A stretch of DNA of 64,000 nucleotides from Saccharothrix deserti. Its GTDB lineage: Bacteria > Actinomycetota > Actinomycetes > Mycobacteriales > Pseudonocardiaceae. The position numbers were made by a program, and so were the translations under genes. The notes under the pieces were generated by a model that was not told the origin of the DNA, made no database searches, and saw only the letters and a program-made list of their open reading frames with translations. This document shows, piece after piece, positions 1-7,022 of this stretch (position 1 is the first letter of the stretch; each line of letters begins with the position of its first letter). Location: assembly GCF_009769385.1 (NCBI RefSeq), contig NZ_VKAB01000001.1, positions 1 through 64,000 of the forward strand, in the 5' to 3' direction.

Positions 1-99
1 CGCGCACCGACCCCACCCAAGCTACCCAAATCCGCCTGGATCAACGAACCACCCCAAGAAAACGAGGAGACAGAACACGAAACAGAACAAGCAGCCTGA
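1..99 (+). CDS. C-terminal end of an ORF entering from the left, probably a transposase-associated gene
   Basis: The first 32 codons of the window read open on the plus strand in frame 1 and stop at TGA 97-99. The peptide ends in a Glu/Gln/Thr-rich acidic tail (...NEETEHETEQAA). Codon third positions are mostly G or C. It stops about 20 bp before the point where the neighbouring DUF5131 gene on the other strand is broken, which suggests the last gene of an insertion sequence. The family cannot be named from 32 residues. Confidence 0.4.
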   Translation, partial: RAPTPPKLPKSAWINEPPQENEETEHETEQAA

Positions 100-101
100 A
101 C

Positions 102-120
102 TGTCTCAACACCATTGACA
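102..120. repeat. Putative right end of an insertion sequence
   Basis: The 19-bp stretch TGTCTCAACACCATTGACA begins with TGTC and ends with GACA. Read from 120 downwards it starts TGTCAATGG. DUF5131 homology on the minus strand runs intact up to about 121 and stops exactly here. The stop codon of the left ORF lies only 3 bp further in. The matching left end and any target duplication lie outside the window. Confidence 0.45.
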
Positions 121-507
121 GGTTCCGATGCGACGAAGCCTGAGGGCGCGCTTGGTCAGGATCTGGTAGGTGTGTCGTGGAGTGGCGGCCATGACGTCGA
201 AGACCTGCTGGATGAAGTCGAGCGGGATCTTCGCGTGGAAGAGGTCGCTCATCGAGTTGACGAAGACCACGCGCGGTTCGCGCCAGCGGAACGGCTCCGC
301 CAGGGAGGTCATGTGTGTGGCCACACCGAAGCCCGGGCCGCTCGTTCGTGGGTCGCCGTCAGTCTGGTACTTGGCTGACCCCATTGCCTTGAGGCGCTTG
401 GCGAGTGTGAGGGCGTAGCAGTTGTCGCATCCGGCTGAGACTTTGTCGCACCCGGTGGTCGGGTTCCACGTTGTCTCAGTCCACTCGATGCTTGATCTCG
501 TGCTCAT
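121..507 (-). pseudogene. DUF5131 (phage Gp37/Gp68-like) gene, 3' part removed by an insertion
   Basis: The start ATG at 507 follows a strong AGAAGGAGGGG ribosome site. The N-terminus (SIEWTETTWNPTTGC) and the Cys motif C-x6-C-x2-C-Y (CDKVSAGCDNCY) are hallmarks of DUF5131, which carries a radical-SAM-like Cys cluster and is common in phages and defence islands. The reading frame continues through VVFVNSMSDLFH and YQILTKRALRLRRI, then runs into foreign sequence at about 120 and stops near 106. Family members are usually about 230-260 residues; only about 129 remain, so the product is unlikely to work. No three-Cys-motif partner gene is seen beside it. Confidence 0.75.
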
Positions 508-574
508 AGCCCCTCCTTCTGGCCAGTTCGACACCGTAGGGCACGGCGTCCTGTCTCGAACGAGTGCTACCTCG

Positions 575-603
575 CTAGTACCTCGAACTGCTGTTCGAGT
601 CAA
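575..603 (-). promoter_or_regulatory. Promoter with palindromic operator upstream of the DUF5131 gene
   Basis: On the minus strand TTGACT (603-598) is followed after 17 bp by TACTAG (580-575). The spacer contains a 7-bp-arm palindrome, ctcgaac-tgct-gttcgag, at 82-99 of that block (582-599), a layout typical of a repressed promoter. A further half site (tctcgaacgag) lies at about 555-565. The -10 match is only partial. Confidence 0.4.
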
Positions 604-972
604 TGGGCCACGCCAGCGACGTCACAACTTGTCGGTGCGAGACAGTGCCTTGAGGTGTCACTGGCCTGCAAGCGGCAGGCCATCTTGCCAACGTTAGGGC
701 GGCCTGTCTGCTTCGGCTCCGAAGTTCGTGGAACGGGTTGCCCCCTCGGGTGGTGACCACTCCCCGGCGAGTTTGAGAGCTGCTTAGCCAGGTGACAACA
801 GGGGCGGGGCGCACCTAGCGGCGTTCTCGCAAGACGGGCGGCTGCCACCTGCTCTGACATGCGCAAACAGGTTCTTGGTGTATCGGCGTTGGCTGAAACT
901 TGGCCGAACGTCGGGCGCCGTGGCAAGCGGCTGCGGCGTGTGGCAGGAGATGGGGCACCGTGCCGTCCGGGT
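604..972. other. Non-coding stretch with one short hairpin
   Basis: I see no credible gene here: reading frames in all directions lack ribosome sites and family features. A perfect 8-bp-arm hairpin (tggcctgc-aagcg-gcaggcca) lies at 662-682. The stretch joins the DUF5131 promoter to the large inverted repeat that starts at 973. Confidence 0.5.
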
Positions 973-1391
973 TGTCAACGCTGGTTGACGCCGAGTGGTC
1001 GGGACGCGTGCCACGAAAACACGAAAAGGCCGTTAGGGCACTGTGGACAGCCTCCTACCAGCAGTGATACGAAGAGATTGGCGTGGCAAGGCCGCTCCAC
1101 GTTATGTCACGACATGCCCCGAAAACCCCTCCGATCTAGGCGACCCACGTGACCTCATAGCCGCTACGGCAGCTGGTCTGCGGTCTGTTGCCCCCGCCGG
1201 GCGCGTGGAACGGGCTCAATCGCACCAGCTCGCTGGGATTTTCGGTGCACGTCGTGGCATAACGTGGAAGGGGTACGCCACGGCGTCGGGTGGACATCGT
1301 GCCTGGTAGGCATTTGTCCACAGTGGCCTAACGTGCTTTTTGTGTTTTCGTGGCACGTGTCTCGACCATCCAGCGTCAACCAGCGTTGACA
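973..1391. repeat. 419-bp fold-back element: two ~157-bp imperfect inverted arms
   Basis: The left arm (about 973-1128) matches the reverse complement of the right arm (about 1235-1391) along almost its whole length, roughly 75-80% by eye with small gaps. Shared blocks include TGTCAACGCTGGTTGACG at the tips, GTGCCACGAAAACAC, ACTGTGGACA, CCTACCAG, TCCACGTTATG and CCGAAAA. The tip is itself a small palindrome (gtcaac-gctg-gttgac). The ~106-bp centre is unrelated. It lies just upstream of the GntR gene in the non-coding part of the element. A replication or transfer origin, a regulatory region or a MITE-like fold-back element are all possible. Confidence 0.8.
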
Positions 1392-1457
1392 CGCTGGCCG
1401 CGCCACGTCGCGGCGGGTGTCGCTTCCGATAGGTTCACGGACGGAGGTGGGAGCACG

Positions 1458-1916
1458 ATGGCGCAGCGTGGGACGTACCTGACGATCGCGGACCAGATGG
1501 TCAACAAGATCGAAGGCGGTGACTGGCCGCCAGGTGCCCCGGTTCCTTCCGAGGCCGCCCTGACGGACCAGTTCAAGGTTGCTCGTGGCACCGTGCGGTC
1601 CGCGCTTCGGGTAGTCGAGGAACGCGGGCTGATCGAGGTAAAGCCGGGCCGCGGTCGCTTCGTCGCGGCGCGCAACGGCGCACAGTTGCCAGCAACCACC
1701 ACCCCGACTGCCGCGTACGAGCTTGTCGCCCAAGCCGTGCTGAAGCTGATCGAAGAACAGTCACTACCCGCGAACACTCCCCTTCCGAGCGAAACCCGCC
1801 TGATGACGGAACACGGCGTGTCCCGGACTACCGTCCGCCGCGCATACAGGCTGCTACAGGACAGGGGCATCGTCTCCGTTCGCCAGGGCGCGGGTGCGTA
1901 CGTCGCTCAACCATGA
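1458..1916 (+). CDS. GntR-type regulator made of two tandem winged-helix domains
   Basis: The 152-residue protein is almost entirely two copies of the GntR winged helix. Copy one spans about residues 5-72 (YLTIADQMV...PVPSEAAL...ARGTVRSALRVVEERGLIEV). Copy two spans about 80-150 (YELVAQAVL...PLPSETRL...SRTTVRRAYRLLQDRGIVSV). There is no room for an effector domain. ATG 1458 is chosen over an upstream in-frame start because GGAGGT lies at 1442-1447. GntR regulators such as KorSA of pSAM2 repress transfer and replication of AICEs, so this is the likely master repressor (inference). Its stop overlaps the upstream open frame of the Nudix gene, so the two are probably co-transcribed. Confidence 0.85.
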   Translation: MAQRGTYLTIADQMVNKIEGGDWPPGAPVPSEAALTDQFKVARGTVRSALRVVEERGLIEVKPGRGRFVAARNGAQLPATTTPTAAYELVAQAVLKLIEEQSLPANTPLPSETRLMTEHGVSRTTVRRAYRLLQDRGIVSVRQGAGAYVAQP

Positions 1917-1968
1917 TCCGAACGACTGGCCGCTGTGGCGGCTGCCTGTTCGAGATATCGTCTTCCGC

Positions 1969-2538
1969 ATGACCTCACCGGAGTCCGAAGACGACCGCTG
2001 GATTGTCCACAGCGAGCGCCCGATCTACGAAAACGAGTGGATCACGGTCAGTATGGCGGACATATCCGTGCCCTCGGGTGAGCGCTTCGAACACCACGTA
2101 GTTTCTATGAAGCCCGCAGCTATGACTGCCGTGCTCGATGAGTCAGGCGAGAATGTCCTATTGGCGTGGCGACACAGATTCCCCTCGGACGTATGGAACT
2201 GGGAACTTCCGGGAGGTCTCATCGACGGCGGCGAGGATGCCGAGCAGACCGCCATTCGCGAGATCGCAGAAGAAACCGGATACCGCCCTCGCACGGTCGA
2301 ACATCTAGTCACCTTCGAGCCGATGATTGGCATGGTCCGCAACGCTCACCACGTTTTTCTCGCGAGGGGTGCAGAACGCATTGGAGAGCCTACCGAGCAG
2401 AACGAGGGCCGTTTCGAATGGGTTCCGCTCGCTGAAATTCCAAAGCTGATTGCGCAGGGAAAGATACTCAACTCTGGCACCCTTGTGGCACTTCTCCACG
2501 TGCTAGCGATTAGCGGCCATCCATCAGCTAGCAAGTAG
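1969..2538 (+). CDS. Nudix hydrolase, Pif-like
   Basis: The 189-residue protein carries a complete Nudix box at residues 83-105 (G-x5-E-x7-R-E-I-x-E-E-x-G-Y), which binds Mg2+ and cleaves nucleoside diphosphate linkages. ATG 1969 fits the family N-terminus (DDRWIVHSERPIYENEW); an in-frame GTG at 1894 would add 25 residues without homology. The pSAM2 conjugal immunity factor Pif also carries a Nudix motif, so by position in an AICE this gene may prevent redundant transfer (inference). It converges with the XRE/TPR gene and the two overlap by 15 bp at their 3' ends. Confidence 0.85.
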   Translation: MTSPESEDDRWIVHSERPIYENEWITVSMADISVPSGERFEHHVVSMKPAAMTAVLDESGENVLLAWRHRFPSDVWNWELPGGLIDGGEDAEQTAIREIAEETGYRPRTVEHLVTFEPMIGMVRNAHHVFLARGAERIGEPTEQNEGRFEWVPLAEIPKLIAQGKILNSGTLVALLHVLAISGHPSASK

Positions 2539-3639
2539 CTTCGCGATCCTGACGCGCTGTCGAGTTGAGCCAGCATGACCGGCCAGCTCGGCGGCGCGTT
2601 TTGCGTTTTGCTGAGCAGCTGCGACATCGCCTCTCGCAGCAAGTGCAGTGGCAAGATCGACCAGGAGTCCGGTCTGCGCACGCACGGAGTCGCCAGCAGC
2701 ATCAAGCGCCCTGGTGAGATCAGTCACCGCTTCACTGTCACCGAGTCGCGCCAGGCAGTGCCCCCGCCAACGGGCAAGATGCGCTTCGTTCAACATCAGA
2801 AACGGCAATTCCTCATCTACCGAGTCTGTGGGCAACAACTTCTCTGCTTGACGTAACGCAGTGCGAGCGCCGCCGCCATCACCTGCCGCCGACCTCGCCT
2901 CAGCCTCTGCTGCAAAGAGCCAGGCGCGAAGCAGTGCAGGCAGCGAGCGCGCATTTTCGCGGTGAGTATGAGAAATGAGCGTTACTGCTTCTTCGTTATG
3001 CCCGCTATCCAGGAGCGCGTAAGCCTGTTGAGCGGTTACGTGTGCCAGCACGGCCGCTATCCCGCTTTCCCTCGCCCCGCTTTTGGCTGTCTCGTGGAGC
3101 CGCCACGCCGCTTTAATATCTCCCATGTCAAGAGCTTGCCACCCGGCAAGTGCGGCAGCTTCCGCCAATGCCGCCGCGATGCCCGCCCGATTAGAGCCAG
3201 GCATCGAATCCCGTAGGACATCCTCCATCTGGGCGACGTGTAATTTCGTCTGTTCTGACAGGCGAGCTGCGCCCACCTTGCGATCGAGAAGACGGAAGTT
3301 CTGTGTTTGCTGCTCGAACAGGTCAACCATCTCTGCATCAACAGTTACGAAGTTGAAGCGCGCTGCCAACTCGGGAATCGCGAAGTTGGACACAGGTTCC
3401 TCTTCGAAACCAAGCGTCGCCGGAGTCCGGTTGTAAATTTCGCAGAGAAGTTCCCGGTAGAGAGGATCGGTGATCTTCCTGCCGTCGTTCTCCCAGTAGG
3501 CCCACATGCGAGCCAGGCTCGCCCCTTCGGGGACTCCGCGACGTCGGCGCTTGGCCGCCGCGATGAAGGCGCGCATCGCAGCCGCCTTCGTCATCCCCAG
3601 TTCTTCACGCACCGCCTTGAGTGCCGTCAGTGTTCCCAC
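2524..3639 (-). CDS. XRE-type regulator with a TPR-like C-terminus
   Basis: The 371-residue protein starts at GTG 3639 behind a GGGGGG-rich ribosome site. The first ~85 residues form a helix-turn-helix module of the Streptomyces XRE type (VREELGMTKAAAMRAFIAA...SLARMWAYWENDGRKI...YRELLCEIYNRTPATLGF). From about residue 150 the sequence is Ala/Leu-rich helical repeats resembling TPRs (AALAGWQALDMGDIKAAWRL..., QQAYALLDSGHNEEAVTL...). Such proteins often pair with Nudix or phosphotransferase genes in actinomycete islands. It is divergent from the WhiB-led operon, so it may control that promoter from the shared 148-bp region (inference). Confidence 0.75.
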   Translation of the reverse strand: MGTLTALKAVREELGMTKAAAMRAFIAAAKRRRRGVPEGASLARMWAYWENDGRKITDPLYRELLCEIYNRTPATLGFEEEPVSNFAIPELAARFNFVTVDAEMVDLFEQQTQNFRLLDRKVGAARLSEQTKLHVAQMEDVLRDSMPGSNRAGIAAALAEAAALAGWQALDMGDIKAAWRLHETAKSGARESGIAAVLAHVTAQQAYALLDSGHNEEAVTLISHTHRENARSLPALLRAWLFAAEAEARSAAGDGGGARTALRQAEKLLPTDSVDEELPFLMLNEAHLARWRGHCLARLGDSEAVTDLTRALDAAGDSVRAQTGLLVDLATALAARGDVAAAQQNAKRAAELAGHAGSTRQRVRIAKLLAS

Positions 3640-3787
3640 CCCCCGTGACTACCCCGCCACCATGCTCCGTCTGACCTGCTCTTTTCAACCCTGACGCCGA
3701 CCAGTCATCCCGTTAGTCAGGTAGTCGTCATCTGCCGCGCGAGCACGGCCGCCGGGAAGGTAGTCACCAGCAACCACGAACGAACGC

Positions 3788-3859
3788 TTGACGAGAGGGC
3801 AACTCGTCTCTAACTTGTTCAACATCAGTAGTGAACATGTTAGGTACATGTACAGGAGG
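3788..3859 (+). promoter_or_regulatory. Promoter, operators and ribosome site of the WhiB-led transfer operon
   Basis: TTGACG (3788-3793), a 17-bp spacer and TAACTT (3811-3816) form a good vegetative-type promoter. Just downstream are two inverted repeats, gttca-N10-tgaac (about 3817-3836) and acatgt-tagg-tacatgt (about 3835-3851), well placed to act as repressor operators over the start of transcription. AGGAGG at 3854-3859 is the ribosome site for GTG 3864. Confidence 0.6.
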
Positions 3860-3863
3860 CGAA

Positions 3864-4190
3864 GTGAAGCGGTTCCAGCTCACGCCGGTACCGGCCAGGT
3901 GGGAGGACCGGCCCTGTCTGGACACGGGCGTCGAACTTTGGTTCGGCCCGGCGGACGACGTGCCGCCGCCCTTGCAGGAGACCCCGGAGGACCGGCGCTA
4001 CCGCGAGGAGACCGCGAAGGCGGTGTGCGGGGCGTGCCCGTTCGTGAAGCGCTGCTTGGAGGACGAGCTTCAGCACGGGATCGGAGAGCAGTGGGGCGTA
4101 CGAGGTGGCATGACCGCCGCCGAGCGTCAGCAGTTGATCCGCGATCGGCGCGACCGGGCGGTCGCCGAGTTCATGGGAGAGGTGGCGTGA
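3864..4190 (+). CDS. WhiB-family iron-sulfur regulator
   Basis: The 108-residue protein has the four WhiB cysteines C18, C55, C58 and C64 (C-x2-C-x5-C) that hold a [4Fe-4S] cluster. These are followed by the turn QWGVRGGMT (usual form GVWGG) and a basic tail for DNA contact. GTG 3864 is favoured over ATG 3831 because of the AGGAGG at 3854-3859; the upstream region holds operator-like repeats rather than coding sequence. WhiB proteins act with the housekeeping sigma factor in actinobacteria. This copy heads the transfer operon and probably controls element genes (inference). Its TGA overlaps the next ATG. Confidence 0.85.
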   Translation: MKRFQLTPVPARWEDRPCLDTGVELWFGPADDVPPPLQETPEDRRYREETAKAVCGACPFVKRCLEDELQHGIGEQWGVRGGMTAAERQQLIRDRRDRAVAEFMGEVA

Positions 4191-4603
4191 TGAGCCTGGC
4201 GAAGAACGCGGCGGTTGCCGCGCATCTGTTGGAGTCGCACGAGGAGTTGTCCGCGGTTGTGGCGCACGTCCACATCTCCAGCGGAAGCCTCGTCGCCACC
4301 GACGTGCAGTTGCAGCTCAGGACTCGGCTGGACGCTGACGCGTTGGTGACGTTGGCGGGGTGTTCCCACGTCATGGGTGCCGGACAGATCGAGTTGCAGC
4401 CCGCGTCCGGTTACGTGAAGGCGCGGGTGAGCCACGAGGTGACCACCCCGGCGGGCGTGGCCGAAGTCGAGGTGTGGACGCACCTGGACGTGTGGACGGC
4501 CCAACGGATGACGTCGCAGTTTGAGGTGACGTTGTCGAAGGACGCCGGTCCGGTGTTCATCGACACCGCGCACGTGCTGCGGGTGCTGGGGGCGGTGGCG
4601 TGA
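4190..4603 (+). CDS. Uncharacterised AICE protein, 137 residues
   Basis: ATG 4190 overlaps the TGA of the WhiB gene (TGATG). The protein has no recognised domain. It alternates hydrophobic and polar residues (VVAHVHISSGSLVATDVQLQL..., VTTPAGVAEVEVWTHLDVW), suggesting a small mostly-beta soluble fold. No signal peptide or membrane segment is seen. It is translationally coupled to both neighbours, so it belongs to the transfer operon; its role is unknown. Confidence 0.65.
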   Translation: MSLAKNAAVAAHLLESHEELSAVVAHVHISSGSLVATDVQLQLRTRLDADALVTLAGCSHVMGAGQIELQPASGYVKARVSHEVTTPAGVAEVEVWTHLDVWTAQRMTSQFEVTLSKDAGPVFIDTAHVLRVLGAVA

Positions 4604-5052
4604 TGGGCCGCCGTACGCAGTTGGCCACGGTGGTGTTGCCGTGGAACGGGATGACGGTGTTCTGCCGGGGAGAGCGGGACGGGTTGCCGGTGTTCGGGTG
4701 GGGGACCAGGCCGGGCGGGGTGCCCAAGGGTCTCTGCACCCGCCGGCAGTTGCGGGCGAAGGGGTTGCGGCCCGGTGGGGCCGATCCGGACGCGTTGTTG
4801 GTGTTCCGGCACCGCATCGCGGCGCGCGCCGAGGAGGTGTGCGAGCTGTGGCGGGAAGAGGTCGCGGTTCCGGTCCGGGCGATGACGCCGGGCAGGTGGA
4901 AGGCGCACGACGCCGCGATGCGCGCGCGCCGTTTCTGCCAGGACCCCGGCCACCTGGCCGAGGTCGACCACGTGGTGCGCGGTCCGCGCAAGCAGTGCCT
5001 GCCCTGCTTCTTCGCCGACACCACCGACGACTACGAGGGAAGGGCCGCCTGA
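4603..5052 (+). CDS. RRQ(R)L-motif zinc-binding-like protein
   Basis: The product has 149 residues from ATG 4603, which overlaps the previous stop; a GTG at 4600 is the alternative start. It contains TRRQLRAKGLRPGG at about residues 46-60, resembling the RRQRL-motif proteins of actinomycete mobile elements. It also has paired cysteines late in the chain (C112 region and CLPC) that could bind zinc. No catalytic motif is visible. It overlaps the next gene and is part of the transfer operon. Confidence 0.65.
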   Translation: MGRRTQLATVVLPWNGMTVFCRGERDGLPVFGWGTRPGGVPKGLCTRRQLRAKGLRPGGADPDALLVFRHRIAARAEEVCELWREEVAVPVRAMTPGRWKAHDAAMRARRFCQDPGHLAEVDHVVRGPRKQCLPCFFADTTDDYEGRAA

Positions 5053-5429
5053 TGTTGACCACGACGACGTGCGTGACGGTCACCTGCGACAGGTGCGGCG
5101 AGAAGTACCGCGACGAGGAGTGGGAGACCACGGTCCACTTCGGCACCGAGTCCGAGGCGCTGGAGTGGTTGGCGCGGTCGGGTTGGCACGTCACCGACGA
5201 CGGGCGGGCGTTGAGCTGCGAGCAGTGCGTGGCCGAGCGGTTGTGCGCCGAGCAGGGCCACGTCGTCGAGTACTGGCACGACTGCCGGTGCCGTCCCGAC
5301 CTCGGTCACCGCCGTGACGCCGAGGGTCGGTGCACGCGGCAGTTCGCCTGGTGCGACCGGTGCCAGGAGACCACCCGCCGTAACCGTCCCGCCGGGCAGA
5401 CCACGCCCGTCGACAAGGCGGTCGCGTGA
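5052..5429 (+). CDS. Small Cys-rich protein, probable zinc ribbon
   Basis: The 125-residue protein begins at ATG 5052, overlapping the preceding TGA. It has several Cys pairs: CDRC near residue 12, CEQC at about 57, CRC at about 77 and CDRC near 100. This pattern suggests two zinc ribbons or knuckles. No enzyme signature is seen. Its conserved position inside the overlapping operon suggests a role in element maintenance or transfer, but function is not known. Confidence 0.6.
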   Translation: MLTTTTCVTVTCDRCGEKYRDEEWETTVHFGTESEALEWLARSGWHVTDDGRALSCEQCVAERLCAEQGHVVEYWHDCRCRPDLGHRRDAEGRCTRQFAWCDRCQETTRRNRPAGQTTPVDKAVA

Positions 5430-5644
5430 TGACCGCCGCCTCCCTGATGACCATGCCCGGACCGGCGGCCTACTCCCGCCAAGAAGCCGCCGCCGGTCCG
5501 GCCCGACCCGACCCGTACGAGACGACTCGGGAGACCACCAGCATGTCGGACACGGCATCGCACGACCACACCAACCATCGGGACATGGTCCTGGGGCAGA
5601 CCACGATCACCGCCACGCCGCTGCTGTGCGGGGGTGTCCGATGA
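5429..5644 (+). CDS. Small 71-residue protein of unknown function
   Basis: The frame opens at ATG 5429, overlapping the previous stop, and ends at TGA 5644, overlapping the next ATG. The sequence is rich in Ala, Pro and Thr with a His-rich middle (SHDHTNHRD). No domain is recognised. The couplings at both ends are the main support for its being real. Confidence 0.5.
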   Translation: MTAASLMTMPGPAAYSRQEAAAGPARPDPYETTRETTSMSDTASHDHTNHRDMVLGQTTITATPLLCGGVR

Positions 5645-5907
5645 CCAGTGACCTGATCACCACCTACCCCCTGCCGTTCGTGCTGCTGGGAACGATGGCC
5701 GCCCTGTTGGCGGTGCTGCTGTGGCGGCTGGTGCTGTCCGCCGCGCTGGTCGCGGGGGCGCTGTGGGCGGTCGCCGCGTCGGGCGGCAACGACGCCGTGG
5801 CGGTGCTCGCCCTGGCCGCGGTCGTGTCGGCCGCGTTCGTCCTGCTTCAGCCCGGTCAGACGTCGCGCCGGCCGGTGCGGCTGCGCGTTGAGGAGGTGGC
5901 CCGATGA
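5641..5907 (+). CDS. Small membrane protein, two transmembrane helices
   Basis: The 88-residue product from ATG 5641 (ATGA overlap) has hydrophobic helices at about residues 8-32 (LPFVLLGTMAALLAVLLWRLVL) and 35-70 (ALVAGALWAV...VAVLALAAVVSAAFVLLQ), then a basic tail. Small membrane proteins of this kind (Spd-like) commonly precede the spread protein in Streptomyces conjugative elements. A part in intramycelial plasmid spread is inferred. Confidence 0.65.
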   Translation: MTSDLITTYPLPFVLLGTMAALLAVLLWRLVLSAALVAGALWAVAASGGNDAVAVLALAAVVSAAFVLLQPGQTSRRPVRLRVEEVAR

Positions 5908-7022
5908 GCACGTGGGCGGAGAACCGGCGGGCCGACCGGCAGGCGGCGGCGGCCGACGAGCGGGCGCGTGCGGCGTTGTTGTTCGAGCAGCGCCGCGCCG
6001 ACCGGGAAGCCGACGCGAAGCTCAGGCAGGAACGGCAGGACGCCGTGCGTGCCCGCCGGGCGCAGTCCCGTGCCGCGTTGGCCGGGTGGCTGCGGGCGCA
6101 CACGATCGACCTGTTGTTCGTGCCGGTGATCGTGGTTCCGGCCGTGTTGGCGTGGACCGCGATGGCCGATTACGGCCGTGAGGTGTTCGGGCCGGTCGGC
6201 ACGTTGCTGCCGTTGTTCAGTGAGGCCGCGATGTGGGCGTTCGCGTTCGCGGTGCCGATGGCACAGCGCGCCAACCGGTCCACGGGATGGCTACACCTGG
6301 GTGTGTGGGTGTTCGCCGCCGTGGCAGCCGCGCTCAACTTCGTGCACGGTCTGGCCGGTGACCACGGTGGCGTCGGTCGCGGCGTGGTGATGGCGCTGGT
6401 GTCGGTCGGTGGCGTCGTCGTCCACCAGCTCGTCACCGCCGCACCGGGCAAGCCGCGGCTGTCCCGCGCCGAGCGGGACGCGGCCCGGTTGCAGCGCCTG
6501 GCCGCGCGGCGGGTGCTGGCGGTGCGGCGGACCGCGCTGCGTCAGGCCGTGGCCGACCTGTCCCCGGACGGCACCGCCACCCTTGTGCACCGGCCCGGCC
6601 TGGTCGGGTTCCGGCGCCGTTTCCTGCGGGCGCGGCTGGTGCCGGTGACCCTTCCCGGTCTGCCGGTCACCGGTCCCGACACGGTCGGCGACGACCTGGC
6701 CGCCGAGATCGGCGAGTACCTCACCGCGCTTCCCGCACCCCGACCCGCCACCGACATCCGCACGGGCGGGAACACGTCGGGAAATGCGGAAACGCCGCAC
6801 GCGGCGTTGCTGGCGGAGGTCCCGGCGAAGATCGCGGACAGGGTGCCCGGCTACGTCGCCCGCGTCCGCGCGGCGATCGACTCCGGCGAGCTGCCCGCCC
6901 ACCCGAGTCAGAACGCCGTCCGCAAGTTCCTGCACATCCGGGGCGAGGTCGCGGCCGTGGTGTGCCGCGTGCTGACCCACGACCCCGGTGACGACGACCC
7001 CCGACAGGCGGTGACCACATGA
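5904..7022 (+). CDS. DUF2637-type spread protein (SpdB-like)
   Basis: The 372-residue protein starts at ATG 5904, overlapping the previous stop. A charged coiled-coil N-terminus (1-60, Arg/Ala/Asp-rich) is followed by about four transmembrane helices (about 68-180: LLFVPVIVVPAVLAW, MWAFAFAVPMAQR, LHLGVWVFAAVAAALNFVHG, VVMALVSVGGVVVHQLV) typical of DUF2637. The cytoplasmic C-terminal ~190 residues are basic. DUF2637 proteins lie beside TraB in actinomycete elements and are implicated in spreading through the mycelium. The stop overlaps the traB start. Confidence 0.75.
   Translation: MSTWAENRRADRQAAAADERARAALLFEQRRADREADAKLRQERQDAVRARRAQSRAALAGWLRAHTIDLLFVPVIVVPAVLAWTAMADYGREVFGPVGTLLPLFSEAAMWAFAFAVPMAQRANRSTGWLHLGVWVFAAVAAALNFVHGLAGDHGGVGRGVVMALVSVGGVVVHQLVTAAPGKPRLSRAERDAARLQRLAARRVLAVRRTALRQAVADLSPDGTATLVHRPGLVGFRRRFLRARLVPVTLPGLPVTGPDTVGDDLAAEIGEYLTALPAPRPATDIRTGGNTSGNAETPHAALLAEVPAKIADRVPGYVARVRAAIDSGELPAHPSQNAVRKFLHIRGEVAAVVCRVLTHDPGDDDPRQAVTT

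Noticed and set aside
4641..5052. The long upstream extension of the Cys-rich gene (frame open from 4641)
   Set aside because: It overlaps the RRQ(R)L-motif gene in another frame. ATG 5052 overlaps the preceding stop like its neighbours.
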